Below, in pieces: positions 39,842-47,396 of a stretch of 64,000 nucleotides of DNA (its first letter is position 1; each line of letters begins with the position of its first letter). The stretch comes from Wenzhouxiangella marina. Lineage in GTDB: Bacteria; Pseudomonadota; Gammaproteobacteria; Xanthomonadales; Wenzhouxiangellaceae. The position numbers and the translations under genes are program-made. Below the pieces are notes generated by a model. The model had not been told where the DNA came from and made no database searches. It saw only the letters and a list, made by a program, of their open reading frames with translations. The DNA is taken from contig NZ_CP012154.1 in NCBI RefSeq assembly GCF_001187785.1, positions 738,501 to 802,500 of the forward strand, given 5' to 3'.

Positions 39842-40626
39842 ATACACGTGCCCTGACTCCTCCGGACCGTCGCATCGGCTGGGCGACCTGGACGACCTTC
39901 ATCATCGCGGTGCTGTTCTTCTGGGCGCTGTGGGCGATCGAGTTCTCGCCGGGCGCCATGCTGGAAGTCCCTGCGCAGGTGGCGCGGGTGCTGAGCTTCT
40001 TCTATCCGGCCGACATGGCCTATGGATGGAGCGCCGTGCTGCCCGCGATCGTCGAATCGATCCAGATCGCCTGGATCGGCACGATCATCGCGGCGATCCT
40101 GTCACTGCCGCTGGCCCTGTTCGGTGCACGCACCCTGTTCCCGCGCATGGCCCGGGTGGTCAAGCTGATCTCGGCGACCGCACGTGCCTTCCCCGAAATC
40201 CTGCTGGCCATCTATTTCGTGCCCATCGTCGGGCTGGGAGCCTTTGCCGGCGCCCTGGCCATCGGCATCTCCTCGGTCGGCATGCTGACCAAGCTGGGTG
40301 CCGAGGTCGTGGAATCGATCGATTTCGGTCCGGTGGAGGCAGTGGAGGCCTGCGGAGGTTCGCGCATCCTGGCCCTGCGCTATGCGGTGCTGCCCCAGGT
40401 TCTGCCCGAGATCGTCGCCCACTGGCTGTTCCGCTTCGAGCTCAACATTCGAGCGTCCGCGGTGCTCGGCGTGGTCGGGGCCGGGGGTGTCGGTGGGGTA
40501 CTGCTGAATACGCTGCGCTACCGCCACTTCGAGAAGGCCGCCGCCGTGCTCCTGCTGACCATCGTGGTCGTGCTCGCGATCGACATGATCTCCGGCGCCA
40601 TCCGCCGCCGCATCATCCGCGGCTGA
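39838..40626 (+). CDS. phnE: Phosphonate ABC transporter permease PhnE, second copy
   Basis: A 262-residue homologue of the preceding permease with the same topology: GARTLFPRMARVVKLISATARAFPEILLAIYFVP and an EAA loop around FGPVEAVEACGGSRILALRYAVLPQVLPEI. It is last in the phnDCEE cluster. No C-P lyase, phosphonatase or phosphite dehydrogenase gene is in the window, so the system is transport-only here. Confidence 0.92.
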   Translation: MNTRALTPPDRRIGWATWTTFIIAVLFFWALWAIEFSPGAMLEVPAQVARVLSFFYPADMAYGWSAVLPAIVESIQIAWIGTIIAAILSLPLALFGARTLFPRMARVVKLISATARAFPEILLAIYFVPIVGLGAFAGALAIGISSVGMLTKLGAEVVESIDFGPVEAVEACGGSRILALRYAVLPQVLPEIVAHWLFRFELNIRASAVLGVVGAGGVGGVLLNTLRYRHFEKAAAVLLLTIVVVLAIDMISGAIRRRIIRG

Positions 40627-40631
40627 TCGGA

Positions 40632-40651
40632 GAGGGCGCGCAGCCGCCCTC
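40632..40651. terminator. Hairpin between converging phnE and coq7
   Basis: A 7-bp GC-rich stem (40632-40638 with 40645-40651, 6-base loop) lies in the 23-bp gap between the two stops and touches the coq7 stop. No U-tract is evident, so a terminator role is only likely. Confidence 0.4.
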
Positions 40652-41288
40652 AGACCCGATAGGTAATCAGTTTCATCAGGCCAGCCGTGGCCGCCATCAG
40701 TCCCTGCACCGGGCCGGGTAGGGTGCGGGCACCGTGCTCGACGGCCATGTCGGCGTGGCGAGCTTCGTCTTCCTTCATCCGCGCCACGATGGCGCGAGAG
40801 CGCTGATCGGGCGCGGGCAGGGTGTCCAGGTGGTCATCGAGGTGGGATTCCACCTGCCGCTCCGTGGCTTCGACGAAGCCGAGGCTCCAGCGATCCCCGG
40901 CCAGGCCGGCCACGGCGCCGATCGTGAAAGAGCCGGCGTACCACAGGGGGTTCAGATAGCTCGGGCGGTCGCCGAGTTCATCCAGGCGCTCGGCGCACCA
41001 GGCCAGGTGGTCTTCCTCCTCGCGGGCCGCGTCGGCCATCTCCCGCCGTACCCGGTCCGAGCGGGCCGTGGCGGCCTGACCAGCGTACAGGGCCTGGGCG
41101 CAGACTTCACCCGTGTGGTTGATGCGCATCAGTCCGCCGGCGTGGCGGCGTTCGGTCTCGTCCATTTCCGCATCCGCAATGTCCGCGGCCGGCGAGGGCT
41201 GGGTGTCGTGGGGCGGCGGGCCGAGTGCGACCCGAAGGGCCTGATCGGCATGGCCGATCCAGCGGTCGAGGAGAGAGGCTTGGCGCAT
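40650..41288 (-). CDS. coq7: 2-polyprenyl-3-methyl-6-methoxy-1,4-benzoquinone monooxygenase (Coq7)
   Basis: A 212-residue diiron hydroxylase for the C6 (last) hydroxylation in ubiquinone synthesis. Iron-binding motifs are visible: NHTGEVCAQALY, EEEDHLAWC, EATERQVE..LDDHL and MKEDEARHADMA. The ATG at 41288 (MRQASLLDRWIGHADQALR) fits; the frame upstream is open but has no similarity. The protein is membrane-associated through its VQGLMAATAGLMKLITYRV end. It diverges from the DUF481 gene. Confidence 0.94.
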   Translation of the reverse strand: MRQASLLDRWIGHADQALRVALGPPPHDTQPSPAADIADAEMDETERRHAGGLMRINHTGEVCAQALYAGQAATARSDRVRREMADAAREEEDHLAWCAERLDELGDRPSYLNPLWYAGSFTIGAVAGLAGDRWSLGFVEATERQVESHLDDHLDTLPAPDQRSRAIVARMKEDEARHADMAVEHGARTLPGPVQGLMAATAGLMKLITYRV

Positions 41289-41418
41289 GAGTGAATCGCG
41301 ATCGTGGGCCGAAGCTCCAATTGTAGCGAGTCGTGATCGCCGCGTGATCACGCCGACATGGCGGCGGTCGAGGCTGCGGCTATAATCGCCGGCTGAATTT
41401 CCCGTGAGTTGATTTCCG

Positions 41419-42126
41419 ATGTTTCGAATTCGTGTTCTGACCGCAGTCGCGCTGCTGGCTGCCTCCCTGCCGGCGATCGCCGATCTGACGGGCAAAGGCG
41501 AACTCGGGTTGTTGTTCTCCCGAGGCAACAGCGAGACCGAGACCTTCAATACCCGGCTCGAGTTGACTTACGAGAAGGAGGCCTGGACCAACGAGTTCGG
41601 CACCAGCTTCGTCTACGGTCGCGACTCGGGCGAAACCAACTCGAACCGTTTCGTGGTCGGCAACCGCACCCAGTACAACTTCAGCGAGCGCAGCTACGTC
41701 GTGGGCGCGCTGCGTTACGATCGGGATCGCTTTTCCAGCTATGACTACCAGGGCACGGCATCCCTCGGCATCGGTCGCCAGCTCGTCGACAACGAGCGCC
41801 ACCGCCTGAAAGTGGAGTTCGGCCCGGGCTTTCGGGTCTACGAGCTGCGGGACACCGGTGATCGCGAAAGCGAGGCGATCCTGCGGGGCTTTGCCGACTA
41901 TGGCTGGACGATCTCCGAATCGACCGAGCTGACCAACAAGCTGCTGGTCGAAGCGGGGCAGGACAACACCTTCGCCGAGAACGTGCTGGGTCTGAGCGTC
42001 GCGATCAATTCACACCTGGCCCTGCAGGCCGGCCTGTCCGTGCGCCATAATACGGACGTCGAGCCGGGGCGCGACAAGACCGACACGCTCACGACCATGA
42101 ACCTGGTCTACAACTTCGGCGAGTGA
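41419..42126 (+). CDS. DUF481 family outer-membrane protein
   Basis: A 235-residue YdiY-like protein: signal peptide (VLTAVALLAASLPAIA), then alternating beta-strand sequence with GLLFSRGNSETETFNTRLELTYEK and repeated aromatic strand ends, finishing with NLVYNFGE, as in small outer-membrane barrels. A consensus TATAAT lies at 41381-41386, with only a weak -35 region upstream. Function is unknown; family members are tied to salt or acid stress. The GTGA overlap links it to the next gene. Confidence 0.85.
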   Translation: MFRIRVLTAVALLAASLPAIADLTGKGELGLLFSRGNSETETFNTRLELTYEKEAWTNEFGTSFVYGRDSGETNSNRFVVGNRTQYNFSERSYVVGALRYDRDRFSSYDYQGTASLGIGRQLVDNERHRLKVEFGPGFRVYELRDTGDRESEAILRGFADYGWTISESTELTNKLLVEAGQDNTFAENVLGLSVAINSHLALQAGLSVRHNTDVEPGRDKTDTLTTMNLVYNFGE

Positions 42127-42470
42127 CCGTGGCCTACTACCGCCAGCACTACTTCTTCTGCACCAATCAGCGCGCCGAGGGGGCCGAGCGTCCCTCCTGC
42201 GCGCAGTGCGATTCCGGTCGTCTGCGGGCCTATTTCAAGGCTCGCGTCAAGGAACTGGGCCTGCATCTGGGCCCGGAGCGAGTGCGCATCAACAGCGCCG
42301 GCTGCCTGGACCGATGCGAGGAGGGGCCGTGCCTGGTGGTCTACCCGGAAGGGGTCTGGTATACCTACGTCGATGAGGCGGATCTGGACGAAATTCTCGA
42401 GTCCCACCTGATCCGGGGCGAGGTGGTCGAGCGTCTCCGGTTGCCGGATGGGGTGGAAGAGAGTACTTGA
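42123..42470 (+). CDS. (2Fe-2S) thioredoxin-like ferredoxin
   Basis: 115 residues with the thioredoxin-like [2Fe-2S] ferredoxin pattern: [20 protein letters not shown] then [20 protein letters not shown]. Four cysteines (FFC, CLDRC and GPC among them) can bind the cluster. GTG at 42123 overlaps the DUF481 stop; a second GTG at 42129 is also possible. The partner is not known. It lies directly upstream of the rplM promoter. Confidence 0.88.
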   Translation: MTVAYYRQHYFFCTNQRAEGAERPSCAQCDSGRLRAYFKARVKELGLHLGPERVRINSAGCLDRCEEGPCLVVYPEGVWYTYVDEADLDEILESHLIRGEVVERLRLPDGVEEST

Positions 42471-42484
42471 TTCGCCCCGGGGCG

Positions 42485-42513
42485 TTGCTTCCGCCAGAAT
42501 CTTCCTGTAGAAT
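42485..42513 (+). promoter_or_regulatory. Predicted sigma-70 promoter of rplM-rpsI
   Basis: TTGCTT at 42485-42490, a 17-base spacer, then TAGAAT at 42508-42513, about 44 bases before the rplM ATG. Both boxes match four or more of six consensus bases. Confidence 0.6.
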
Positions 42514-42556
42514 TCCCGCTCTTTCGCGCAGCACCTTCAAAGCGAGTTTGATTCAA

Positions 42557-42985
42557 ATGAAAACCTACAGCGCCCGCCCGCAGGACATCCGACGTCAGTG
42601 GCACCTGATCGATGCCGACGGCAAGACCCTGGGTCGCCTGGCGACCGAAATCGCCCGACGTCTGCGAGGCAAGCACAAGCCGGAGTACACCCCGCACATG
42701 GATACGGGGGATTACATCGTGGTCATCAATGCCGAGAAGATTCAGGCGACCGGTCGCAAGATGAGCGACAAGATGTACCACCATCACACCGGCTACATCG
42801 GCAACCTGAAGTCGATCAGCCTGGAAAAGCTGCTGGCTCGCAAGCCGGAGCGCGTCATCCAGCTGGCCGTCAAGGGCATGATGCCGAAGGGTCCGCTGGG
42901 TCGTCAGATGCAGCGCAAGCTCAAGGTCTACGCCGGCAGCGAACATCCGCACGCCGCTCAGCAGCCGCAGGCGCTGGAACTGTAA
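42557..42985 (+). CDS. rplM: 50S ribosomal protein L13
   Basis: A 142-residue large-subunit protein that binds 23S rRNA early in assembly. The start [20 protein letters not shown] and the blocks [24 protein letters not shown] and [11 protein letters not shown] (here [11 protein letters not shown]) are family-typical. It is followed by rpsI after 24 bases, the universal pair. Confidence 0.98.
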   Translation: MKTYSARPQDIRRQWHLIDADGKTLGRLATEIARRLRGKHKPEYTPHMDTGDYIVVINAEKIQATGRKMSDKMYHHHTGYIGNLKSISLEKLLARKPERVIQLAVKGMMPKGPLGRQMQRKLKVYAGSEHPHAAQQPQALEL

Positions 42986-43009
42986 GTCATCAAGGACTCA
43001 TTTAATACC

Positions 43010-43402
43010 ATGGCAACTGAACAATATTACGGAACCGGCCGCCGCAAGACCTCGACCGCACGCGTCTTCCTGCGTCGCGGCAACGGCCAGATCACCGTCA
43101 ACCGCAAGCCCCTGGACGAGTTCTTCGGCCGCAAGACCGCCCAGATGATCGTTCGCCAGCCCCTCGAGCTGGTCGAACTGATGGACAAGTTCGACGTCAA
43201 CGTCACCGTCAAGGGCGGCGGCACCACCGGCCAGGCCGGTGCCATTCGCCTGGGCCTGGCTCGCGCGCTGATGGAATACGACGCAGAGCTGCGTTCACCG
43301 CTGCGCCGCGCCGGTTTCGTCACTCGTGACGCCCGTGCCGTCGAGCGTAAGAAAGTCGGTCTGCACAAGGCCCGCAAGGCCACCCAGTACTCCAAGCGTT
43401 AA
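43010..43402 (+). CDS. rpsI: 30S ribosomal protein S9
   Basis: A 130-residue small-subunit protein whose C-terminal tail reaches the P-site tRNA. It has [21 protein letters not shown] and the end [17 protein letters not shown], the conserved KR terminus. AAGGA lies upstream of the ATG. Coexpressed with rplM. Confidence 0.98.
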   Translation: MATEQYYGTGRRKTSTARVFLRRGNGQITVNRKPLDEFFGRKTAQMIVRQPLELVELMDKFDVNVTVKGGGTTGQAGAIRLGLARALMEYDAELRSPLRRAGFVTRDARAVERKKVGLHKARKATQYSKR

Positions 43403-43425
43403 TCGGAGCACTGCCAACGGTCCAA

Positions 43426-43499
43426 TGGGGGATCGTCTAGTGGTAGGACTACGGACTCTGACTCCGTCAGCGGGGGTTCGAATCCCTCTCCCCCAGCCA
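43426..43499 (+). tRNA. tRNA-Gln (anticodon CTG)
   Basis: 74 bases folding as a cloverleaf: acceptor TGGGGGA/TCCCCCA, anticodon stem ACGGA/TCCGT with loop CTCTGAC (anticodon CTG at 43458-43460), T arm GGGGGTTCGAATCCCTC, discriminator G and an encoded CCA. It lies 23 bases after rpsI. Its 3' end is echoed, inverted, in the repeats just downstream. Confidence 0.95.
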
Positions 43500-43539
43500 A
43501 GCATGAAGAAGCCCGCCTCGCGCGGGCTTTTTCATGCTT
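43499..43539 (+). terminator. Terminator hairpin after tRNA-Gln
   Basis: The stem is AAGCATGAA/TTCATGCTT outside and GCCCGC/GCGGGC inside, with a small A-rich/T-rich internal part including TTTTT. It begins at the last base of the tRNA and probably ends the rplM-rpsI-tRNA transcript. Confidence 0.65.
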
Positions 43540-43897
43540 GGGTGGGGGAGTTTGCGGATGAGAACCCAGGTTCGAACCGAGCGTAGCGAGGACGATGCGC
43601 AGGCCGCAACGCGGCCGAAGCAACCCGAAGCGGAGCGCAGGGCAAGCCGCGAAGCGGCGCAGTCAATCCCGAGCTACCAGACCACTACCTTGGCTGATCG
43701 AAGCCTCGTGCGGGCTTTTTCATGCTTGGCTGGGGGAGTTTGCGGATGAGAATCCAGGTTCGAACCGAGCGAAGTGAGGACGATGCGCAGGCCGCAAAGC
43801 GGCCGAAGCAACCCGGAGCGGAGCGCAGGGCAAGCCGCGCAGCGGCGCAGTCAATCCAGAGGTACCGGCTCGCTCCAGTCGCTGATCGAAGCCTCGC
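43522..43897. repeat. Two 188-bp direct repeats carrying inverted tRNA-Gln 3'-end copies
   Basis: Unit A starts at 43522 and unit B at 43710; they match closely over the 188-bp period (for example the AGTCAATCC blocks at 43661 and 43849). The first 29 bases of each, read on the minus strand, repeat the tRNA-Gln 3' end plus terminator start (tRNA 43488-43516): 28/29 for unit B, 27/29 for unit A. Each unit then has GGTTCGAACC, itself like a T loop. A GATCGAAGCCTCG block ends each unit. No protein gene is convincing here. Confidence 0.85.
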
Positions 43898-44084
43898 GCG
43901 GCCGATCGTCCGGCCAATCTTCACGGCTTCCGCGAAGGGGTCCTGGCCGTTCCAGAAAAAAAGGCGCAAAAAAAATGGCCTCGTTCCCGTCTCGTTTGCG
44001 TATTTCTACAGTGAGCACGCAAAAACCTCCATTTCATGCGGCTTTTCGCCGAAATGGGGCGCGGTGGCTAGGAAGGTGATCCGG
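43898..44084. other. Non-coding stretch with A-tracts and a hairpin
   Basis: No gene is seen. The region is less GC-rich than its surroundings, has two A-runs near 43958-43978, and contains a hairpin CCATTTC (44029-44035) with GAAATGG (44051-44057) around an inner GGC/GCC. It lies directly upstream of the promoter of the dockerin-like gene and may hold upstream control sites. Confidence 0.5.
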
Positions 44085-44113
44085 TTGCGGGTGTAGGTCG
44101 ATTGGGCTACACT
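44085..44113 (+). promoter_or_regulatory. Predicted sigma-70 promoter of the dockerin/cohesin-like operon
   Basis: TTGCGG at 44085-44090, exactly 17 bases, then TACACT at 44108-44113. Transcription would start near 44120, giving a leader of about 134 bases before the first gene. Confidence 0.55.
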
Positions 44114-44119
44114 CCGACC

Positions 44120-44243
44120 AACTGAGGCATGTCCTCAGCGCTTTTCGTTGCTTCGAGGGAGCGATCGAAAAGTGCCGGTGAGCCCGATGAGACTCACCCA
44201 AGGCGTGAAGAACATTGATGACTTCGCGGAATTCTTAACAAGA
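44120..44243 (+). promoter_or_regulatory. Structured 5' leader with three hairpins
   Basis: Hairpin 1: CTGAGG/CCTCAG (44122-44127, 44133-44138). Hairpin 2: CTTTTCG/CGAAAAG (44141-44147, 44166-44172) with an inner stem. Hairpin 3: GGTGAG/CTCACC (44177-44182, 44193-44198), possibly extended by GCC/GGC. It precedes a strong ribosome site (AGAGGTG). It does not match a riboswitch class I recognise. Confidence 0.45.
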
Positions 44244-44253
44244 GGTGTTACCG

Positions 44254-45174
44254 ATGAAACACGAAAACCGTCATGGCACGAGCCGCCCTGCTCAGGCCGT
44301 AAAGACCCTGCTGGCGGGCGTTGCCATGTCTGCTCTGCTCGGTCTGTCCATCAACGCTCAGGCGCAGACCTGTACCGTTGGCAACTGGGACGCTGCAACC
44401 GGCGTGTCCGATGCCGATACCGGTACCCAGGACACCGGCGCAACCAGCAACCGTCGTTTCGGCGGCCCCTGCGGTCTTCGCGTTCCCGTGGCTGGTGCCC
44501 CGGCCTTCGTGACCGACAACAGCCCGACCGCTGAAGGCACCTACATCGCCCGCTTCTACGGCTTCTTCGATAGCGCCGGCGCCAGCCCGGTCGTGGTCTT
44601 CGCTGCCGCTGACGGCACAGACACGGACCAGGTCCAGGTCTGGTACAACGTTCCGACCGCCAACGATCTGACCATGCGCGTGTTCCGCGCCGGTGGTTCT
44701 GACGACCTCACCTTTGCCGACGTCGGCACGGGCTGGCACTCGGTCGAACTGGTCTGGGAAGCTGCTGCAGCCGCAGACGTCCGCTTCTCCGTCAATGGCG
44801 CGGCCGACCTGACCGTGACCGCCGACACCAGCGGCATCACCCTGGCTTCGGCTCACCTGGGTAACGTAGACGGCGCCGGTGGCGGCACCTCGATGGACTT
44901 CGATGCCTTCGATTCGCGTCGCATCTCGCGTCCGGGTCGTCTTTGCCCGGGTCTGACCGACGAAGCTCGCGCCGTGCTGCCGGGTGACACCGGAGTTCGC
45001 CTGGCCGTGACCGATGCGCTGGCCATCTTCAATGAATTCGCCACCAACGGCAACAGCCCGGCTGCCGGCATGCCGGACTTCGACGAGAACGGTTCCGTGA
45101 ACCCGACCGACGTGATCGGCGTGTTCAACGCCTTCGCGACCAACCAGAACGAATGTGGCGTAAACATTCTGTAA
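44254..45174 (+). CDS. Secreted protein with C-terminal dockerin-like domain
   Basis: 306 residues from the ATG at 44254, 8 bases after AGAGGTG. There is a long signal peptide (basic first 18 residues, hydrophobic LLAGVAMSALLGLSINAQAQ). Residues 40-225 look like a ConA/LamG-type beta-sandwich (YIARFYGFF, WHSVELVWE, VRFSVNGA). Residues 231-301 resemble type I dockerins: two related segments VTDALAIFNEFATN and PTDVIGVFNAFATN. The second carries a canonical EF-hand loop D275-D286 (DFDENGSVNPTD); the first loop is degenerate. Cysteines at 231 and 301 bracket the module and could form a clasp. No enzyme active site is visible. It is 25 bases upstream of the cohesin-like gene. Confidence 0.75.
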   Translation: MKHENRHGTSRPAQAVKTLLAGVAMSALLGLSINAQAQTCTVGNWDAATGVSDADTGTQDTGATSNRRFGGPCGLRVPVAGAPAFVTDNSPTAEGTYIARFYGFFDSAGASPVVVFAAADGTDTDQVQVWYNVPTANDLTMRVFRAGGSDDLTFADVGTGWHSVELVWEAAAAADVRFSVNGAADLTVTADTSGITLASAHLGNVDGAGGGTSMDFDAFDSRRISRPGRLCPGLTDEARAVLPGDTGVRLAVTDALAIFNEFATNGNSPAAGMPDFDENGSVNPTDVIGVFNAFATNQNECGVNIL

Positions 45175-45199
45175 TCAAGCAATCTATTTGGAGCTGATA

Positions 45200-46759
45200 A
45201 TGAAAACCCTTAAGAACGCATTGTTTTGTGCAGCGGGCGCGATGCTCTTCGCCTCCACTGCGCAGGCTCAAACGTGGGTCTTCGACGACGTGATTGCGGC
45301 CGAAGGTTCCGCCACCGTCGATGTGCCCTGGACCTTCACCGCTGGTGGCGGCGCTCAGGCCAACTCCGTGGATGTGAGCTTCGGCGGCATCCTGACTGGT
45401 GTTGATCTGACCGACTGTCTGCTGGTCGAAAATTCCGATCTGGCCGCCTGTAACGACATCGGTGGCGGCGTGGTCCGTATCGCCTTCACCGGCCTGGGCA
45501 ACCCGGTTGGTGATGCGAACGGTATCCTGCGCTTCACCCTGGACGGTGCCGCCGTCGACGGTGATTCCGCTCCGGTCGACGCTGAGCCGGCTCCGGGTGG
45601 TTCCGATGTGCCGCCGATCATCACCGACGGTTCCGTGACCGTCCAGGGCGTCACCGCGATCCTGAACGTCACCCCGGCCACCATCAACTTCGGTAACCAG
45701 CAGACGGGGACCACTTCAGGCCCCCAGACGGTAACGGTGTCGAATGACGGCACCGACGGTATCGATCTGACCCTGTCCGCGATCAACTTCACCGGCGACT
45801 TCTCGCAGTCCGGTGGTTCCTGCACCCCGACCTCGGTTCTGGCCGACGGCGCGTCCTGCACCATCGACGTCGTGTTCAGCCCGACCGTCGACGGCGCCGC
45901 TGCCGGCTCCGTGGTGGTCGTAAGCGATGCTGCCACCGTGACCAACGACACCGTCACCCTGGATGGCCAGGGCGTTCCGGGCCCGCAGTCGACCCTGACC
46001 GTGACGCCGGATCCGATGGCCTTCGGTGTGGTTGATCTGGGTGCCATGCCGGCCACCGACACCTTCATCGCCGAAAACACCGGTGCTGGCGGTTCCTCGC
46101 TGACCATCTCGGCTGTGGCTCTGGCTACGGGCGCTGAGTTCACCATCACCTCCGATGGTTGCACCGGCACCACCCTGAACGCTGGCGACACCTGCTCGGT
46201 CGGTATCCAGTTCAACTCGGCGGTCAACGGTGTGTTCGCCGATACGGCCACCTTCACCTCCGACGCCAACAACAACCCGACGCCGGCCATCGCCATCACT
46301 GGTGAGGCTGACTCGACGGCTGTGCTGGCCGTGAACCCGCCGTTCGGTCCGGTCAACCTGGGCTTCGGTCCGGCTGGCAGCACCGTCAGTGCCAATGGTT
46401 CGCTGAGCAACAGCGGCTCCGCTGACGGCGCCTTCTCCTGCTCGCTGGGTGGGCCTGACGCCGCCGTGTTCTCGACCAACCCGGCTCCGCTGGCTGGCAC
46501 GGTCACCGCGGGTGGTTCGGTTCCGTTCTCGATCTCCTGCAACATCCCGACCTCTGGCCTGGATGGAGACACCTACAGCGCGACCCTGACCTGCACCAGC
46601 GCAGACGACGCGAACTTCAACGGTACGCACGATCTGAGCTGTGGCGTGGCGAACGCTCCGGCCCTGCCGGTCCCGACCATGCAGCCGTGGGCTCTGGTCC
46701 TGTTCGGCATGCTGATGCTGATGGTCGGTGGTCTGAGCATCCGGTTCTTCCGGGGCTGA
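45200..46759 (+). CDS. Cohesin-like, choice-of-anchor D surface protein with IPTL-CTERM-like tail
   Basis: 519 residues from ATG 45200, after GGAG at 45190-45193. A signal peptide ends AQAQ, like the upstream gene. Residues 25-150 read like a cohesin-type beta-sandwich: AEGSATVDVPWTF, NSVDVSFGG, C...C pair, VVRIAFTGLG, NGILRFTLDG and a closing GSVTVQG strand. Two choice-of-anchor D modules follow (about 153-260 and 268-370), then a third diverged one. The C-terminus PVPTMQPWALVLFGML...RFFRG has PT-x-x-x-W, a hydrophobic span and a basic end, as in IPTL-CTERM sorting signals. It is probably anchored or processed at the surface. The cohesin reading is pattern-based and not proven. Confidence 0.75.
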   Translation: MKTLKNALFCAAGAMLFASTAQAQTWVFDDVIAAEGSATVDVPWTFTAGGGAQANSVDVSFGGILTGVDLTDCLLVENSDLAACNDIGGGVVRIAFTGLGNPVGDANGILRFTLDGAAVDGDSAPVDAEPAPGGSDVPPIITDGSVTVQGVTAILNVTPATINFGNQQTGTTSGPQTVTVSNDGTDGIDLTLSAINFTGDFSQSGGSCTPTSVLADGASCTIDVVFSPTVDGAAAGSVVVVSDAATVTNDTVTLDGQGVPGPQSTLTVTPDPMAFGVVDLGAMPATDTFIAENTGAGGSSLTISAVALATGAEFTITSDGCTGTTLNAGDTCSVGIQFNSAVNGVFADTATFTSDANNNPTPAIAITGEADSTAVLAVNPPFGPVNLGFGPAGSTVSANGSLSNSGSADGAFSCSLGGPDAAVFSTNPAPLAGTVTAGGSVPFSISCNIPTSGLDGDTYSATLTCTSADDANFNGTHDLSCGVANAPALPVPTMQPWALVLFGMLMLMVGGLSIRFFRG

Positions 46760-46805
46760 GTCCTGACCGATTGATGTCCGGGGCTTCCCGGACATCATGA
46801 ACAAG

Positions 46806-46840
46806 AAAAACCGCCGAGGTTACCTCGGCGGTTTTTTTTT
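46806..46840. terminator. Strong rho-independent terminator
   Basis: A 9-bp stem CCGCCGAGG/CCTCGGCGG (46811-46819, 46823-46831) with loop TTA, preceded by A5 and followed by T9. It can act on both strands and separates the cohesin-like gene from the converging HExxH gene. Confidence 0.9.
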
Positions 46841-46869
46841 GCCGGGGAGACGCGCCGGGCGGGCTTTTT

Positions 46870-47349
46870 TCAGTGCAGGAGTTTCAGCAAGCCTCGCGCT
46901 TCCAGCCACTGCCTTGCGTCTTCGGCATCCTGTTCGAACCAGGCGCGGGCCGATCCCAGTCGAAAACTGTAGCCCCAGGCATCCATGTCTCGATAACAGC
47001 GCTCCCGGTCATATCCGGGCAGCCGGTCGGCGAGGAGGAGCTGCAGATAGCAGACCGCGTTTTCCTCATCGTAGTCACCGCCTGCGTCGGTGTGGAGCGT
47101 TTGCTGACGTTCCTTGTCCATGCATAGGTAGTGACAGGCCTCGTGCAGCATGGAGTGGATGGGTGTGTCCGGGCGAGCGAAAAGCGTGTTGCCGATCAGC
47201 CCTGCTTCCGAGTCACCCCAGAAGCTGCCCGGGATTTCAGCTCCTGGTTCGACGGCTTCGTAGCGCATACCCACGCGCTCGAGAAAGCGGCGGATTTCGG
47301 ATTCAGCGAATTCGGCGATCGTCGCCACGGACTCGGCCTGATCGGTCAT
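46870..47349 (-). CDS. HExxH-containing putative zinc metallo-protein
   Basis: 159 residues, no signal peptide, acidic. HSMLHEACHYLCMD contains HExxH (H69, E70, H73), and DYDEENAVCYLQLLL 20 residues later could give a third acidic ligand (E95 or E96). The C-terminal MDAWGYSFRLGSARAWFEQD is well structured and looks conserved. The pattern is reminiscent of EpmC/YfcM-like and SprT-like folds, but I cannot assign it to either. Cytoplasmic; substrate unknown. It diverges from the histidine kinase gene. Confidence 0.75.
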   Translation of the reverse strand: MTDQAESVATIAEFAESEIRRFLERVGMRYEAVEPGAEIPGSFWGDSEAGLIGNTLFARPDTPIHSMLHEACHYLCMDKERQQTLHTDAGGDYDEENAVCYLQLLLADRLPGYDRERCYRDMDAWGYSFRLGSARAWFEQDAEDARQWLEARGLLKLLH

Positions 47350-47396
47350 AGTGGGTCCATTGTCCTGTCGAGGGCGAAACCACTTATGATAGGCGC

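Noticed and set aside
43560-43600. Second functional tRNA in the repeat
   Set aside because: A T-loop-like GGTTCGAACC and an inverted 3' end exist, but no complete cloverleaf or anticodon arm can be drawn.
43522-43897. CRISPR array
   Set aside because: Only two long 188-bp units without spacer/repeat structure of CRISPR, and no cas genes.
44120-44243. GEMM-type c-di-GMP riboswitch
   Set aside because: The conserved core of that class is not visible; only simple hairpins are seen.
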